From Ianthella basta (lineage: Eukaryota > Porifera > Demospongiae > Verongiida > Ianthellidae), in contig OZ025873.1 in the NCBI GenBank assembly GCA_964019415.1, positions 2,854,982-2,918,981 of the forward strand: a stretch of 64,000 nt of DNA. Direction: 5' to 3'. The notes under the pieces are model-generated. The model had not been told where the DNA came from. It worked only from the letters and a program-made list of their open reading frames with translations, and made no database searches. Position 1 is the stretch's first letter. Each line of letters begins with the position of its first letter. The position numbers and the translations under genes were made by a program. Of this stretch, positions 30,001-44,200 are shown in pieces.

Positions 30001-32224
30001 TGTGGGCGCCAATTACACTCTTACTGGTGCAGTTCTAGTGGACGCTGATGGACCAAACGTCACAATTACACTCACGAAGGAAGACAATGCGGCCATTAGG
30101 AGGTTGGGACTGTGTCAGAATGCCTCAAACTGCTTTATAACCATTGACAATGGCACCATTCTAGACCTGTTTGCATTCCCAGTTGAGCCTGTGGTGGATG
30201 GTGCTGCAATCAACATTACCCTCTTCACCCAGGACACTATTCGACCCAGTCTGGTGGCCTTTGAGGGACTGAACCTCATCACTGGCATGCTCAATCTGAG
30301 CTTCTCTGAACCAGTCAATCCTGACTCATTCAATGGCACATTTATCTCACTGCAGTCCCTATTTGAATCCCCGCTGGCACGACACTCTCTCACAGGTGGA
30401 CAAGTCACATTCAATGACCTCAGAGATGAGGCATATGTTACCTTGGAGGGACAAGATCTCCTCTCCATAAAGTTAGACCAGCTCCTCTGTACTACCCGTG
30501 CCACGTGCTATGCTGTGGTGCTGGAAGGACTCCTCACAGACACCTTTGACAACCCCATCACCAGTGTGGTCCAAGAGTTCCCTGGCTTCATTGTGCAGTC
30601 TTTTATTGATGACACCCAAGGCCCTGTACTGATGCAGATCCACCTCAACTACCAACTGGATACGGTGACACTCTATTTTGATGAGCCCATCAACATCAAC
30701 AGCATAAGGCCGAATTTCCTGACAATCCATCGCTTTGGGAACCTTTCAAACATTGCGAACTACACCCTGACCAGTACATCTGTGTATGGCAATACTTCTG
30801 TGGGTGTTGTGCAGCTGAACACACAGGATGCCGCTGCACTGAGACTAGGTGGATTCACTACCAATGTGTCTGACATCTTCCTGTCAGCTCAAGAGGGCTA
30901 CGTAACAGACACCTCATTCACACCAATCCCAGCAAGTGCTGTGGAGTTTATGATGATCACTGATCTCACACCTGATGACACAGCACCACAACTTCTGGCC
31001 TTTGTACTTGATCTGCAGCGTGACACTCTATCCCTCTCCTTCAATGAGCCTGTGCTGACTGACAGCTTCAACATCAGTGGGCTCACACTCTACAACTCCT
31101 CTACGGGTGATGGGGAAAGCCATACATTCATCAGTGGAGAACCTCAGGAGACAGGCTTTGCTGTGGCCAGTGTCACCATCCAGCTCTCACGCGAGGATGC
31201 AGCAGCCATCAAACTGAACCCTATTCTTGCAACATCATCAGAGAACACCTTCCTTGGAATAGAAGCAGGTGCTGTGGAGGACATCTTTGAAAATCCAGTG
31301 GAGAGCACCACACCCACACCGGTATCACTGTACATAGAAGATGCTGGAATCAGCCGTGCAGAACTGCTCTCTTTCTCTCTGGATCTCAATGTAAGCCGCT
31401 TGGCAATGACCTTCTCTGATGTTGTGAACATTAGCACTGTGTATCCAGCAGCCATTCGAGTGCAGAGCAGACGTACAGCAGTCCTGGGTGAAACCTACAC
31501 CTTGACCAGTGGGAGTGTTGCTATTGGTACAAGCAGTCATTTTGTTACACTTCAGCTCTCTCCCAGTGACATCTTTGGCATCAAGTCTACTCCCAACCTG
31601 GCTGTGGACATTAACTCCACATATCTTATCATGCGAGCAGACTTCCTTGACGACTATCAAGGGGAAGATGTCCTTCCCATCACTGATGGCAAGGCACTGA
31701 GAGCCACTGCATATACAGCTGACTCAACACCACTAGAATTGGTTGGCTTTGTATATGATGCAAACAGTGGGGAGCTGACTCTCTCCTTCAATGATGCCAT
31801 CAACATTAACACTCTGATCCCCAGTGACATTGCACTGCAGCCTGACAGCTTTGCTCTGTATACAAACCTCACCATACCATTGAGTGGAGGAGAGACCATG
31901 CTTGCCGCTGATGGGCACAGCATCACCATCACTCTCAACGCAGATGACTGGGAGCTTGTCTCACTCGATCCTGACTTGGCCACAGATGCAAACAACACCT
32001 ATGTATCTTTGGAGGCCACAGCCATAATGGACTTCTCTGGTTTCAATGTCACCGCTGTGTCACCGCTGCTTGCTTTCCAAGCCACACAGTTTATCAGTGA
32101 CTCTGCAGGCCCCACACTGCTGTCCTTTGACCTGGACCTCAACATTGGATGGCTGAATCTGACCTTCACAGAAACAGTAAATGGAAGCACTTTTGAACCA
32201 ACACTCTACACCCTACAGGACAAG
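1..32224 (+). CDS. Exon 1 of the window (5' partial), uninterrupted for 32.2 kb
   Basis: The frame is open from base 2 with 10,741 codons and no stop; it encodes modules 1-86 and the first third of module 87. The GTG at 41 is not a start: the residues before it (codons from base 2) already match the end of a module (LSFPNGTF, then a linker before the VDMT that precedes module 1). The exon ends after LQDK with the donor CAAG|GTGAGT in phase 0. Reading on past the donor meets a stop within 27 bases and would break the module before its YMLTGG strand, whereas splicing restores it. The real exon is longer because its 5' end lies outside the window. Confidence 0.93.
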
Positions 32225-35200
32225 GTGAGTATTAATCATTACATACTGTAACATTATGTATGTGGTTATAGTCATCCATATCTCCAGTTTTTACTTATTC
32301 ACTCTTCATTTTGCATCCTTCAGCAATCCATCCGTACTCAGATGTACATGCTGACTGGTGGTGTTGCTGACGGTGATGGCTATAGCATTGCAATTTCTCT
32401 TTCATTGACTGACGTGGATGCCCTCAAGCTCTTTGAAGGCCTGGCAGACAGCAGAGACACAACCTTCCTGTCACTGGCTGCTGGTGCCATCCGAGATGTC
32501 AATCAGTTCCCCTCCAGGCCTATCTCTGCTAACGACTCACTCCAAGTGACCAGGCTCATCACTGATGTCACCCCACCAATCCTCACAGACTTTGCACTGG
32601 ACATGAACACTGGTGTCCTCAACCTCACATTTGATGAAGTGGTCCTGGCATCTTCATTTAACCTGACTCAGTTCGAGCTACTTGATGCCCCCAACTCATC
32701 CATCCGGCTACCACTTCCATACCTGTCTGTCCCAGGAAGAAGAAACAAAGCCTTCAGCATTGCCTTGTCTGTGTCATTTGTAGACGACATCAAGAGGAAT
32801 ATTCCCAGGATTGCCCTCAATACCAACAACACATACATTGTTGTGTCAGGGCCCGGTGTTACTGACCTCAATGGGTTTGCCATCCTTGCTTTCCCTGACT
32901 CTGCTGCATTGCAAGCTAGTGAGGTGACAGCTGACAGAACAGCTCCTGAATTGGTTGACTTTCAATTGAATCTGATGACATCCACCATCACACTTGTCTT
33001 TGATGAAATTGTCAACCCAGCATCTGCCAACGTTAGCTACCTGTCACTCCAAAATGCAGCTGAGAATGCCACTGATACCTTTACTTTGACTGAAGCCAGC
33101 TTAATAGCATCCAGTGACCCAGAAAGGACAGTTATGATTATGGTGAGTTAATTTAGTGTGTGCTCCGGAACATCTCGATATAGGCTGTAATTTTCACTGA
33201 TGTGATTTATTTTTAATTATTCACTGATATCACTACTGTATGTGCATATCTATGCTTCCACTTGGTCCCACAATCCCATTTGTTCTTGGCCATCATTTTC
33301 ATTTATCATTCTACACAAGTAACAGTGTTTTACTGAGCTACAGTACATATACATACATATGTACTACCTGTGGTGCTAGCTGTTGTGGCCAGAAATACAT
33401 ATATGTCCAATCAACTGAACATCTCAATGCAGTAAAATTTTCACGTGGAGGTGCACGCTAGCACATAAGTTATTAATTGCTCTATAGATTAGCCTGCATG
33501 ATTTTTAGGATTTTATTGTGTTTCAAACATTATTGTTATTAATTATCAACTGAACTCAAGATCTATGTTACACTACAGACACATGCTTGCCAACATTATA
33601 CAGGGACTTAAGGTGTTGCTGCTGTCTCTCTTTTTACAGATTGCTGAAATGGATCTCAGAATGATCAAGTCTATCCCAGGACTAGCCAGTTCTGCTAACA
33701 CCACCTTTGTCCTCCTAGAGAGTGCTTTCCTCCAAGACACTACTTCCAATGCCTTTGAGGGGCAAGGTGCTGGGTTCCCTGCTTCCATTCTTGTGCTAGA
33801 CACCCAGCCTCCAGAGCTACTGGCATTCACCCTGGATGTCAATGCATCTCTCCTCATCCTATCATTCAATGAACCCGTCAACTCAAGTTCTTTGGATATC
33901 ACTGGTTTCACCTTGGTAGCCCAAAGAGGCCTCCAAGATCCAACCAGGAGCTTTACATTCACCAGTGGCAATGTGACATCAGCAGCCTTCAGCGAAGTGG
34001 TGACAGTTGAGTTTGCACTTGTCGACTCTCTGCAAATCAAATCCACCCCTGATGTGGGAGAGTATGAGAATAACACTCACTTAATTGTTGCCCCTGACAG
34101 CATCACAGACACCTCTGGGAATGCCCTTGCTGAGATAGACCTAGCCAGTGCACGTGGTGCCACTACCGTTGTGCCTGATGGCATTCCTCCACAGTTTGTA
34201 GACTTCACTCTAGATCTTGGGACAGGGTTGCTTGAGCTCACATTCAACGAGCCACTGAGTTTGGAGAGATTTATGGCCTCACAGTTTGCTTTGCAAGAGA
34301 ACAACAGTGACACCACACTAGCACTCTCTGCATCTACGAGTGCTGCAGTGGGCCTTACCACCCTTAGTGTCACCCTCACTGCCAGTGATCTGAACACTGC
34401 CAAGACCTTCATTCCCTTGGACCCAATCTTCCTGGAGATTTCCTCTGGAGCCATTGCAGACACCACAGGAAACACTGTCACTGATCCCATTACTGCCCAG
34501 GCCAGCAATGTCTCCTGTGAAACTGTAGATCCACAGCTGACCATGTTCCATATCAACATGTCTTCTGGTATAATCTCCATCTTCACCAATGAGCCACTGG
34601 ACCTTGCTACTATTGATGTCTCTGATCTGACACTTCTGAATGCTGACGTTGATTCTACCATCAACTACACTCTCACTGGTGGCGATGTGTCTCGGCATTC
34701 CTCTCAGCCAGTGGGTCTTCTTATACAATTGAATGAGGAAGATCTTGATGAGCTGAAAAGACTTGGCCTGTGCTTGGTCATGTCCCAGTGCTATCTAGGC
34801 TACAGCACTGACTTGGGGAGTGATGTCTGTGGGAATGCTATCTCTGATCCAGTCAATGGGACGGCTGTACCTGCTGCCTTAGTAACCCCAGACCAGCTCA
34901 GACCAACTCTGATTGCCTTTACAGAACTTGATCTTGACAATGGTAGGCTCACACTGAGCTTCTCAGAACCAATGGTCCATTCCACTGTTGTCTCATCCAG
35001 TATATCACTGCAAGATTTCAGCACACCATCAGTGCAGCGCCCCCTCACTGCACAAGTTTGTATCAGAAGAACTAGAACAGAGCCAGATGGAACAGTAACA
35101 ACGACTGAAGTATACTTAGGTGCTTCAGACACAGCCTTACAGAGTGTGGCACCCAGTGAAGAAATCATCCTCCTAGTAGATGGAAGCGTTCTTGATGCTG

Positions 35201-38200
35201 TAAAGGCCGACAACCGATTCTGTACCAGCTTCACCAACTGCTATGTGAGCGTCTCTCTTGGTGCAATTGATGACGTGGCTGGCAACCCAGTGGACAATGG
35301 CGTTCTTATGCTGAACAATTTCATTGAGGACACCACTGGGCCTGCTTTGACAGGCTTCTCGCTTGACATGAATGTAGGACAAGTTATGCTGACCTTTGAT
35401 GAGATTGTAAACCCCAGCACCTTCGACATCACTGCTGTGACTCTTCAGGATGCTCTTGTGGCTACTGTCAACTACACCCTCACTGGAGGTACTAGGACAA
35501 GCTCGCCAGTCGCTGCTACCAGTGTAGTGTTCTCCTTCCTTGAAAGTGACTTCAATATCATCAAGTCACTTGAAGGACTGGCAACCAGTAGGAACAACTC
35601 CTTCATCACATTCACTCCTGAATTGGTTGATGATTTGAGCAATAACAACGCTCAACCTCTCGTTGATGGTGCAAATTCCACACAAGCTTTGACGTACATG
35701 ATGGATATCACGCGAGTGTCTCTGGCCAGTTTCACTCAGTTTAACCTTGCAGATGAGGAATTCACTCTCAGTTTCAATGAACCTGTCGACATTGACAACT
35801 TGGATTTCACTGGAATCACACTTCTTGCCTCACAATCTGTTAATGCTTCTTCTGTGACCCTTACCAATGGTAGCGTGGCATACCTCGATGATACAAACAA
35901 GCAGACAATTGTCATCAGTCTATCACAGGAAGATGCAATTTCTATCAAGTTAGATGGCCAGCTTGCCAGACAACCGATGGACACCTTCATCAGCTTAGAT
36001 GAGAGTGCAATCAGAGATGTGTCCAACAACTTGCTGGAAGCAATCACTGCTGACAATGCTGAAGGTGTATCCACGTTTATTGGAGATTTTGCAGAGACAG
36101 TTCTGACCAGTTTCACTCTGGACATGAATGTTGGCTCCATGTCTTTGACATTTGATGATGTTGTGAGATTTGAGTCACTGCAGTCTAACCTGCTAGCCCT
36201 ACAGAACAGTGTGGATGGAACAACAGGTGTCTCAGAAGTACTCTCCTCCATCATACTGACACCTCCACAGAGTGGCTATGTGATTGACTTCAACTTTGGA
36301 CCAAATACACTGGAGGCAATACAGCTGAATTCTGAACTGGCTGTATCTCTGGAGACTAGCTACCTTACTGTGCAGTTTAATGCTGCCCAGGACTACAAGA
36401 ATACAGCTGTTAGGACCATTGTACCAGCAAGTGCCCTGCTTGCAAGCTCCTTCACTCCTGACACAACTCCTCCTGAGATCACTCAGTACACCCTGGACAT
36501 TAATGAAGGGTTACTTGTGCTCACTTTCAGTGAGGCTGTCAATCTGACTGCTTTTGATGTAACCCAAATTACCATCCAGAATGCTGCAAACACTTCAATC
36601 GTAACAGAGAGAGTGGAGCTAATGGGTGGTGAGATTTCTCCATCTGAGCCAGCATCAGCTGTAAACATTACACTCCTTGCTGAGGATGTGGATAACATTC
36701 GCATCATGATGCAACTGGCAACCAATGAAACAAACACCTACCTTGCAGCCACCAACACTACTGTTCCAGACATGGCTGGAAATGCCCTGCTAGAGATCCC
36801 ACCATTCAATGCCAAGCTCGCAACTCAGCATGTGCCTGACTCCACCCGGCCTACCCTGAATGACTACTTCCTTGACCTCAACACTGGGCTACTGACACTG
36901 AACTTTAGTGAACTGGTGCAAGTTGGCTCCTTCAATGAGACTCTCCTTGCTCTTCAGAACTCCCAGACACCACCTGTTGCCGTAACAATAAATGTCACTG
37001 GAGGAGTTGTGGTCACTTCAGAGGTGTACAGTGAAGTCATCCAGCTGTATATTGCTCAGGATGTGGTGGATGCACTGAATGCTGACCCTCGCATCGCCCT
37101 AACAGCAGGAAACACGTTTCTCACCATCAGAGCTGATGCAGTGGTAGACACACGTGGCCTTGGCAACTTGCCAATTTCCAGTAATTTTGCCCTTGCTGGT
37201 GGCTTCTCTTTTGACAGTGCGCCTCCTCTACTTGAAGCTTTCTCTCTTGACCTGGAGCAGAATGTCCTGTACCTGACTTTTGACGAATCTGTTTCATCTT
37301 CATCCTTTGATCCATCTGGGTTCACCCTCATCAGTGAGCCATCACTGATGGTAGAGTTTAGTTATGCTCTTACCAATGGGAGTGTGCCCCTTGAAACAGG
37401 ACCAGGAGGTAACCGCACTCTTGTGGTACCCTTGTCAGAAGAGGATACGTTCAACCTCAAAGCCATCCCCAGTCTAGCAACAGGAACTGATAACTCCTAC
37501 ATCACTGTAGCTCAAGATGCAATCAGTGACATTTACGCTAATGGTATTCAGCAGATTGGTGCTCTTGAAGCTGTGCAGGCCAGTATGTACACTGCTGACA
37601 CAACTCCTCCCATCCTATTCTCCTTCTCTCTCGATCTGGATGAAGGACTGCTGTATTTCAATGTCAGTGAAGCAGTCAATCCTGACACCTTTAACTTCAA
37701 CCAGATATACATTACAGACAATGAAACCTTCCCAACCAGCTACCGGCTAACTGGTGGTGTGGTGTCCCAGAGCCTTTCAGGTGGTGCTGTAATCGACCTA
37801 GCAGATGCAGATGAGTTTGCATTCAAGACTAACACCAACTTCACCAATGATGTGACGGACACCTTCCTAGTTGCTACTAGGTATGCCTTCACAGATGGTG
37901 CCGGGAACAGATTTGCTGGAGTCCCTTTCACATCTCCTTTGCAAGCCACTAGTGTCATTCCTGACACCAGCCGCCCTGAACTGCGCTTCTTCCGCTACCT
38001 TAGCCCTGGAGACAGACCAGGTATTGTGGTGGAGCTGGAGTTCTCAGAAGTTATCAACATCGCTACCTTCATAGCGAGCCAGGTGTCCCTTCAGGATGCC
38101 CAGGATATTGCATCAGCTGCTGAGGCATCGTTCCCCCTCACAGACAGTGTGTACCTCCAGGAGAACACAAAGATCTTGCAGCTCAACATCTCTGATGCAG

Positions 38201-41200
38201 ACTACAACACCTTGATGGCCAGAACTGTACTTGGCACAAGCATAAACACCACATTTGTGTCCATACTTGAAGGCACAGTTGTAGACGCTCTTGATAGAAC
38301 ACTCATTGCAGTGCCGGCTTCCAGTGCACTGCAAGCTTCAGAGTACACAGTTGACTTTGTTAATCCCAATCTTCTGAACTTCACATTTGACTTAGACCGT
38401 GGTGACATAGTTTTGACCTTTTCAGAAGCCATCAATCCACTCTCCTTCATCCCAGAACTGTTCACCATCCAGGATGCCTCCAGTGACCCTACCATTAACT
38501 ACACCTTGACTGGATACAGAGACGTAGTAAGCAGTGGTAACTCTATCACCCTGTCATTGTCACCTGATGACTATGATGCTCTGAATACCAACCCAGCCCT
38601 TGCTACTTCCCTGAACGACACATTCATCAGTGTGGCCCAAGGTACCTTTGCTGATGTGGCAGGAAACCCTATGGAACCTGCCATGCTACAAGCCATGGAG
38701 TACATTGCTGACTCTTCACCACCCTCTTTGGAGCTGTTCGAGTTCAACCTCAACACTGGAGCTCTAACACTGCAGTTCACAGAAACAATCCAGATTTCTT
38801 CCTTCAATGTCACTGCCATCACCCTCCAGAACCATGAAGGAAGCCCTGTACAGAGCCTCACCTTGACCACAGGGCAGTATGCCTCTCGCAGTTCCTCAGT
38901 GGTAAAGATCACCCTCTCGGAGGATGACCTGGCTGCTCTGAAAGCCCTGACTGAACTGGCAACTGGCGTGTTTAACACCTATATCAGCATCACTAGTACC
39001 CTTGCAGCTGATCTCTCTGGTCAGCCAGTTATTGCAATTGCATCTACCAGTGCTCTCCAGGTGACACAGTTCAACAATGACACAGTACGCCCCAACATTG
39101 TTGCTTTCGACCTTGATTTGAACACAGGACTGGTGTCTCTAGAATTTGATGAAGTGGTTGACCCTGATACATTTGCACCAGTAGAGCTGTCTTTCCAGAC
39201 TGTCAGAGCACTCCTTATGCCACAGTTTACACTCAGTGGTGGCACTATCATAAGTGATATCTCCAACACTGTAGACTTCCTGTTGACAGAAGCTGACATC
39301 AACCAGCTGAAGACATTGGAGATCTGCATTGAGGGTAATGGCTCAGGTTGCTACATTTCTTTTACAGAAGGTCTTGTACAGGACACTTTCCAGCTTCCAG
39401 TGAACCCACAGCTTTCCAGTAATGCTCTTCGTGTCAGGAACTACACCGCGGACAGCACTGGGCCGCAATTAGCTGCTTTTGCACGATTTAATGAGAACTC
39501 AGCTCAAGTTGAGCTTGTTTTCTCAGAACCTGTGAATGCATCCACCTTCAACTTCTCAGCTGTCCTACTGCAATCCTACTTTGAAGATGCTCAGGATGTG
39601 CTCCGCCTCTCCTCTGGGACTGCCTCTGGTTTTGGAAATATAGTCACCCTTCAGCTACCACAAGAAGATGCAGTAAACTTGCGCCTGGACTCCTTGCTGT
39701 GTGCACGGAAAGGAACTTGCTATGTTGTTCTTGAAGAAAGAGCCATCCTAGACCAATCTGGCAACCCATCACTGCCATCACCACCCGGTGGTCCTGGGTT
39801 TATTGCTCAAGATTTTGTCATCGATGACCAATCTCCATCACTGGTTTCATACAACTTGGACATGAACATTGGACGTCTTGTATTGTCCTTTGATGAGATT
39901 GTGGACAGAAGAACTTTCCAGGCAAGTGGTATTTCCTTCCAAGCGACTGCCACTCAGACTGAGCCTAACTACCGTCTCACTGGAGGAACTGTAACATCAG
40001 CCATGTTTGGTATGGAGGTGGATATAATGCTCACAGAAGCAGATATCAACCAGCTCAAGGCTACTGACTTTGCAAAATCACCTGAAACAACCTTCCTCAC
40101 TATGCAAAGCTCTACCATCAGGGAACTTTCAGCCAACGCAATTAGCACTGAAGCTGCAATTGGTCGAAATGTGACCTTGTACACACGAGACACTGGGGCT
40201 CCTCTCTTCAGTGGATTCACTCTTGACCTCAACTCCAACACACTGATGCTGACTTTCAATGAACCAATGAATGAGACCTCCCTCAACCTGGGAGCAATCA
40301 CACTCCAATCAGATGCAAGTGGAGGAAATGCCTACCCATTGACAGGAGGTGAGATCACTGCTCAAAATATCCGCAGAGTGGTTAACATTGCACTCAACTC
40401 TGCCGATACAGCTTTCCTCAAAGTTGTTGGTACAATTGGAACATCAGAGGCAAACACATACGTGTCCCTTGGAGGAAATGCAATCTTTGACCAGGGAGGT
40501 ATCTCTGTTGCCGGCACACCAATTGTCCTGCAGGGCATGCTGATTGTGGACACCTCAAGACTAACTCTGCAGTCCTTTGTCTTGGATCTCTTCCTGAGTC
40601 AGATCAGGCTGACCTTCAATGATGTTGCATTGATGAGGACATTCAATGCCAGTGGTATCACCATCCAAGATGCCCCTACAGGCAATGTGTTTGTTACTCT
40701 CACCTCTGGCAGTGTCACTTCCAGCCCAGATGGATTCTTCATCACAGTAGATCTCTCACTAGTGGATGTAACTGCCATTACCAGTACACTGGGCGTTGCT
40801 TCATCCATTGATGACACCTACATCACTCTGTCAACCAGCACCATCATGACCTGGAATACCATCTCAGTTCAGCCTATTGTGGATGGCTTTGCTATCCAGG
40901 CATCGGACTTCATCCGCAGTAGTAATGGCTCAGAACTTCGATCCTTCACTTTCGACCTCAACTCTGGAGAGCTCTCCCTAGCCTTCAGTAGCCCTGTCAA
41001 TATTGACAGCTTTGATGAATCACAGCTTGTCATCCAGAATGATGACAATGGAACCATCCAGTTCTACCCAGAGAATATCACTGCAGTGTATGGAATTGAC
41101 CAGCGTGAGGTCATCCTGCAGTTGTCAGATGATGACTTGAACATTCTGAAACTGAACAATGAAATTGCTGTCTCAGCTGCCACAACCTACATCACTCTTG

Positions 41201-44200
41201 GCCCCACGGCTTTCATTGACTTGCAGGCTGGCATGGTCACCTTGAATGGAACACTGATGGCACTGATGTTTATCAACGACACAACTCCCCCTGTAGTGGA
41301 TAGTTTTATCTTAGACCTGGATGATGGCAGTTTGATACTCACGTTCAGTGAGGCAGTCATCAGTACAACCTTGAATGCATCTGTGATCACTATCCAGGGT
41401 GGGCGGAATCATTCTGCACTGGGACCAGATATCATGAGAACACTTGTCAGAGGCTCCACATCTTCACCTAACGGACTGGAGATAGTAGTGCAGCTCACTG
41501 CTGAAGACCAGAACTACATCAAGTCAATCGACTCCCTTGCTACCTTTATCAATGACACCTACCTCTCCCTAGGGGTGGGTGTTGTTGAAGACACATCTGG
41601 TATTCCAGCAGGTCCTATACCAGCTGAGGCTGCCCGCCAGGCTAGCAGTGTTATTGCAGATCGTTCTGCGCCAGCTGTGACTGGCTTTACCTTGGACATG
41701 GATGCTGCTATTCTGGAAGTGACCTTCTCAGAAGTAGTAAGAATCAGCAGCATAAATGCAACAAGAGCCATCATCCTTGGTGTGATGCTGTCTGGGCCTG
41801 ACCTGGGTCTGGAATCAGGTCAGGATGGCCTTGTGCTACAGATAGACATCCTCCCTCCATTCCTCTATGACCTGCAAACGATCCTTAGCACTGAAGAAGA
41901 ACAGAACGTCACACTGTTGGTTGAAGCTGGATTCGTGATGGATTTCAGTAATACGCTGTCCCTACCTGCTAACCTGACTGGTATGGTGATTCCAGACAAC
42001 ACCAGCCCTCTCCTGCAGAACTTCACCCTGGACTTGGCGACAGGAGTTATCTCACTCACATTTGATGAAGTTGTGAATGAGACCACACTAGACTTGTCCC
42101 TTGTAACACTGCAAAATGATGCTGTTAACCCTACAAACACCCTCACCCTTTCCGCAGACTCAAATGCATCCAGTAGTCTCAATGTAGTGAACATTCAGCT
42201 CAGCTTGCAAGAGTTTGAGACTCTCAGACTTGCTTCTGACCTTGCTACCTCACTTGAAGACACATTTATCCAACTGTACAGCAGGGCTTTAGAGGACATC
42301 TTTGGCAACCCTATTGTCACCTTCCATGCTGGCCGCCAGGCAGAAGAAGTACTTGAAGACACATCTCCACCAATGCTTCTAGCTGTCACTGTCAACATGA
42401 GCTCCGGGCAGCTGGTGTTGGAGTTCAATGAAGCCATCAATGTGAGCTCCTCTGATGCTACTGGTGTGTCTCTTCACAACTCCTCCTCTCTTGCACCCAA
42501 CTACCAATTGACACAGCTCAGTACAATCATCAGTGAAAATGGCAGGACTGTCATCATTGATATCATGGATGACTTGAAGCCACTAAGGGAGGAAATGGTC
42601 TTTGGGTCTTCAATTGACAACTCCTTTGTATCATTTTCAAGCGACAGCTTCTTTGACATCAGTGGCAATGCTCTGCCCGGCTCCATAGCACCAACACAAG
42701 TGGACGCTATAGTGCCTGATGAGACAGGACCTATCCTGCAGTCATTCGACCTTGACATGGACTCCGGTGAACTTCTTCTGCATTTCAATGAGAATGTTCT
42801 TCTATCATCCTTCAATGCCAGTCAGATTCTGCTGCAAAGTGACTCCTCTGATGCAGTGCATGTGGAGTATGTTCCCCTCACCACCACTTCCCTCCGGAGA
42901 GAGAACTTCTCGGACATTGTTGTGGAGTTGAACGACAACGACCTCAACAGGCTCAACAGCATGCCTTTCTTGGCCACCAGTCGAAATGACACCTTCCTTA
43001 GCTACAGTAACTTCACTGTTGCTGACTTGATTGGAAACAATGGCCCTGGAATCCCCATTGACAGTGCTCAGCAGGTGACTCAGTACACCGGTGACATCAC
43101 CAGACCACAACTAGTTGCCTTCCAATTTAACCTCAATCTCTCAACTGTTATCCTGGTGTTTGATGAAGTTGTAGACCCAGCTACTGTGAACACATCCCTG
43201 CTCTATCTCCAGAACAGTCTGCTTGCCAATGCGACCATCTTCAACCTCACCACAAATGATGGTGTGATTATGGACAGCAACAAGATCATCATCCAGCTCA
43301 CCAATGATGATGCCAATCAGCTCAAAGTAGACCCCACATTCTGTTCTGGGCTCGATGACTGCTTCGTCACCATATTGCCTGGCTTTGCCAACGACATTGC
43401 TAGCAATCCAGTTGTACCCAGAGGACCAGTTGCAATCTCCAACTTCACAGAAGACACTAGAGCACCTACATTGGCACAGTTTGTCTTGATGGATCTTGAC
43501 AGTGGAACTGTTGTGCTATCCTTCTCTGAGGTGATTGATGTGGCCACTGTTCAACTTACTTCCCTTCGTTTCCAGAGCCAGGAGATGCCTTTCAATGATG
43601 AGTACTCTGAGTACACCCTTACAGGCAGCTCAGTCACTAGCATGAACAGCGATATTCTGGAGTTTGAACTAGACCGATCTGATTTGAATGCCATAAAGCT
43701 GGACAGGCTCCTTTGCACCAGGAGATTTGATTGTTTCGTGAGGTTCTCCAGAGGCTTCATTAGGGACACCTCAGGTAACCAAGTCATAGAGGTGAGTAAC
43801 ACACTGGAGGCTGAAAGGACACACAACCCAATTGACCTTGTCAGGGACACTTCAGGCCCCATTGTGATTTCCTTCAATCTTGATCTGGAGTTGGGTCTCC
43901 TTGCTGTTGACTTTGATGAGCCAGTCAATTTTGATGTATTCCGACCAAATGAGATCTCCTTCCAGGATGCACTGAACTCAACCACAACATACACGTTGAG
44001 AGGAGGGACAGTCTCTGCTACCAACCTTACTGGTTGCCTGGTCCAACTAGACATGCTTGACAATGGACTCATCAAGGCTGATCGGTTGTTGGCCACTCGA
44101 CAGAACAACACCTACCTCACCAACACACGCTTTGTGGTCACTGATATCATTGGCAACACTGCAACTGTGAGGATAGATGGTATTGATCCACTGCCAGTCA

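Larger units (their letters stand above)
25778..34899 (+). repeat. 23-module higher-order repeat, block 4 (contains introns 1 and 2)
   Basis: Modules 70-92, 2,842 codons once 596 bp of intron is removed. Cys pairs at 26024/26042 (position 1), 30113/30131 (12), 30488/30506 (13) and 34771/34789 (23). The long-hairpin module 9 starts at 28763. The position-16 motif (DDYQGEDVLPITDG) is at about 31648-31692. Positions 4 and 16 read FDDVMD and FSDVVN. Introns lie in positions 18 and 20. Extra cysteines appear in the last two modules (NVSCET near 34515 and DVCGN near 34830). Confidence 0.92.
34900..43461 (+). repeat. 23-module higher-order repeat, block 5
   Basis: Modules 93-115, 2,854 codons, no intron. 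Cys pairs at 35221/35239 (position 1), 39325/39349 (12, spacing x7 as in blocks 1 and 2), 39700/39718 (13) and 43342/43360 (23). The long-hairpin module 9 starts at 37972. The position-16 motif has decayed to WNTISVQPIVDG at about 40852-40887. Positions 4 and 16 read FDDVVR and FNDVAL. Module 93 carries a hairpin insertion and module 111 is short. Confidence 0.92.

Noticed and set aside
41..32251. A separate gene starting at the GTG at 41 and ending at the TAA near 32251
   Set aside because: The frame is open upstream of 41 and already reads as the end of a module; the 3' end overruns a GTGAGT donor, and splicing to 32324 restores module 87.
33342..33365. Inverted repeat in intron 2 (arms AGTACATAT and ATATGTACT) as a transposon end or structured RNA
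   Set aside because: Arms are only 9 bases with a 6-base loop in AT-rich DNA, with no target-site duplication or partner; it is likely chance.
33240..33461. Small open frame of about 73 codons inside intron 2
   Set aside because: It lies in AT-rich intronic sequence, starts without context, has no resemblance to the modules or to any family I recognise, and is short enough to be chance.
33565..33639. Exon 3 starting upstream at the ATG at 33565
   Set aside because: These 25 codons do not match any module segment, whereas the acceptor at 33639 joins the strand ending VMIM directly to IAEMDLRMIK, as every other module requires.
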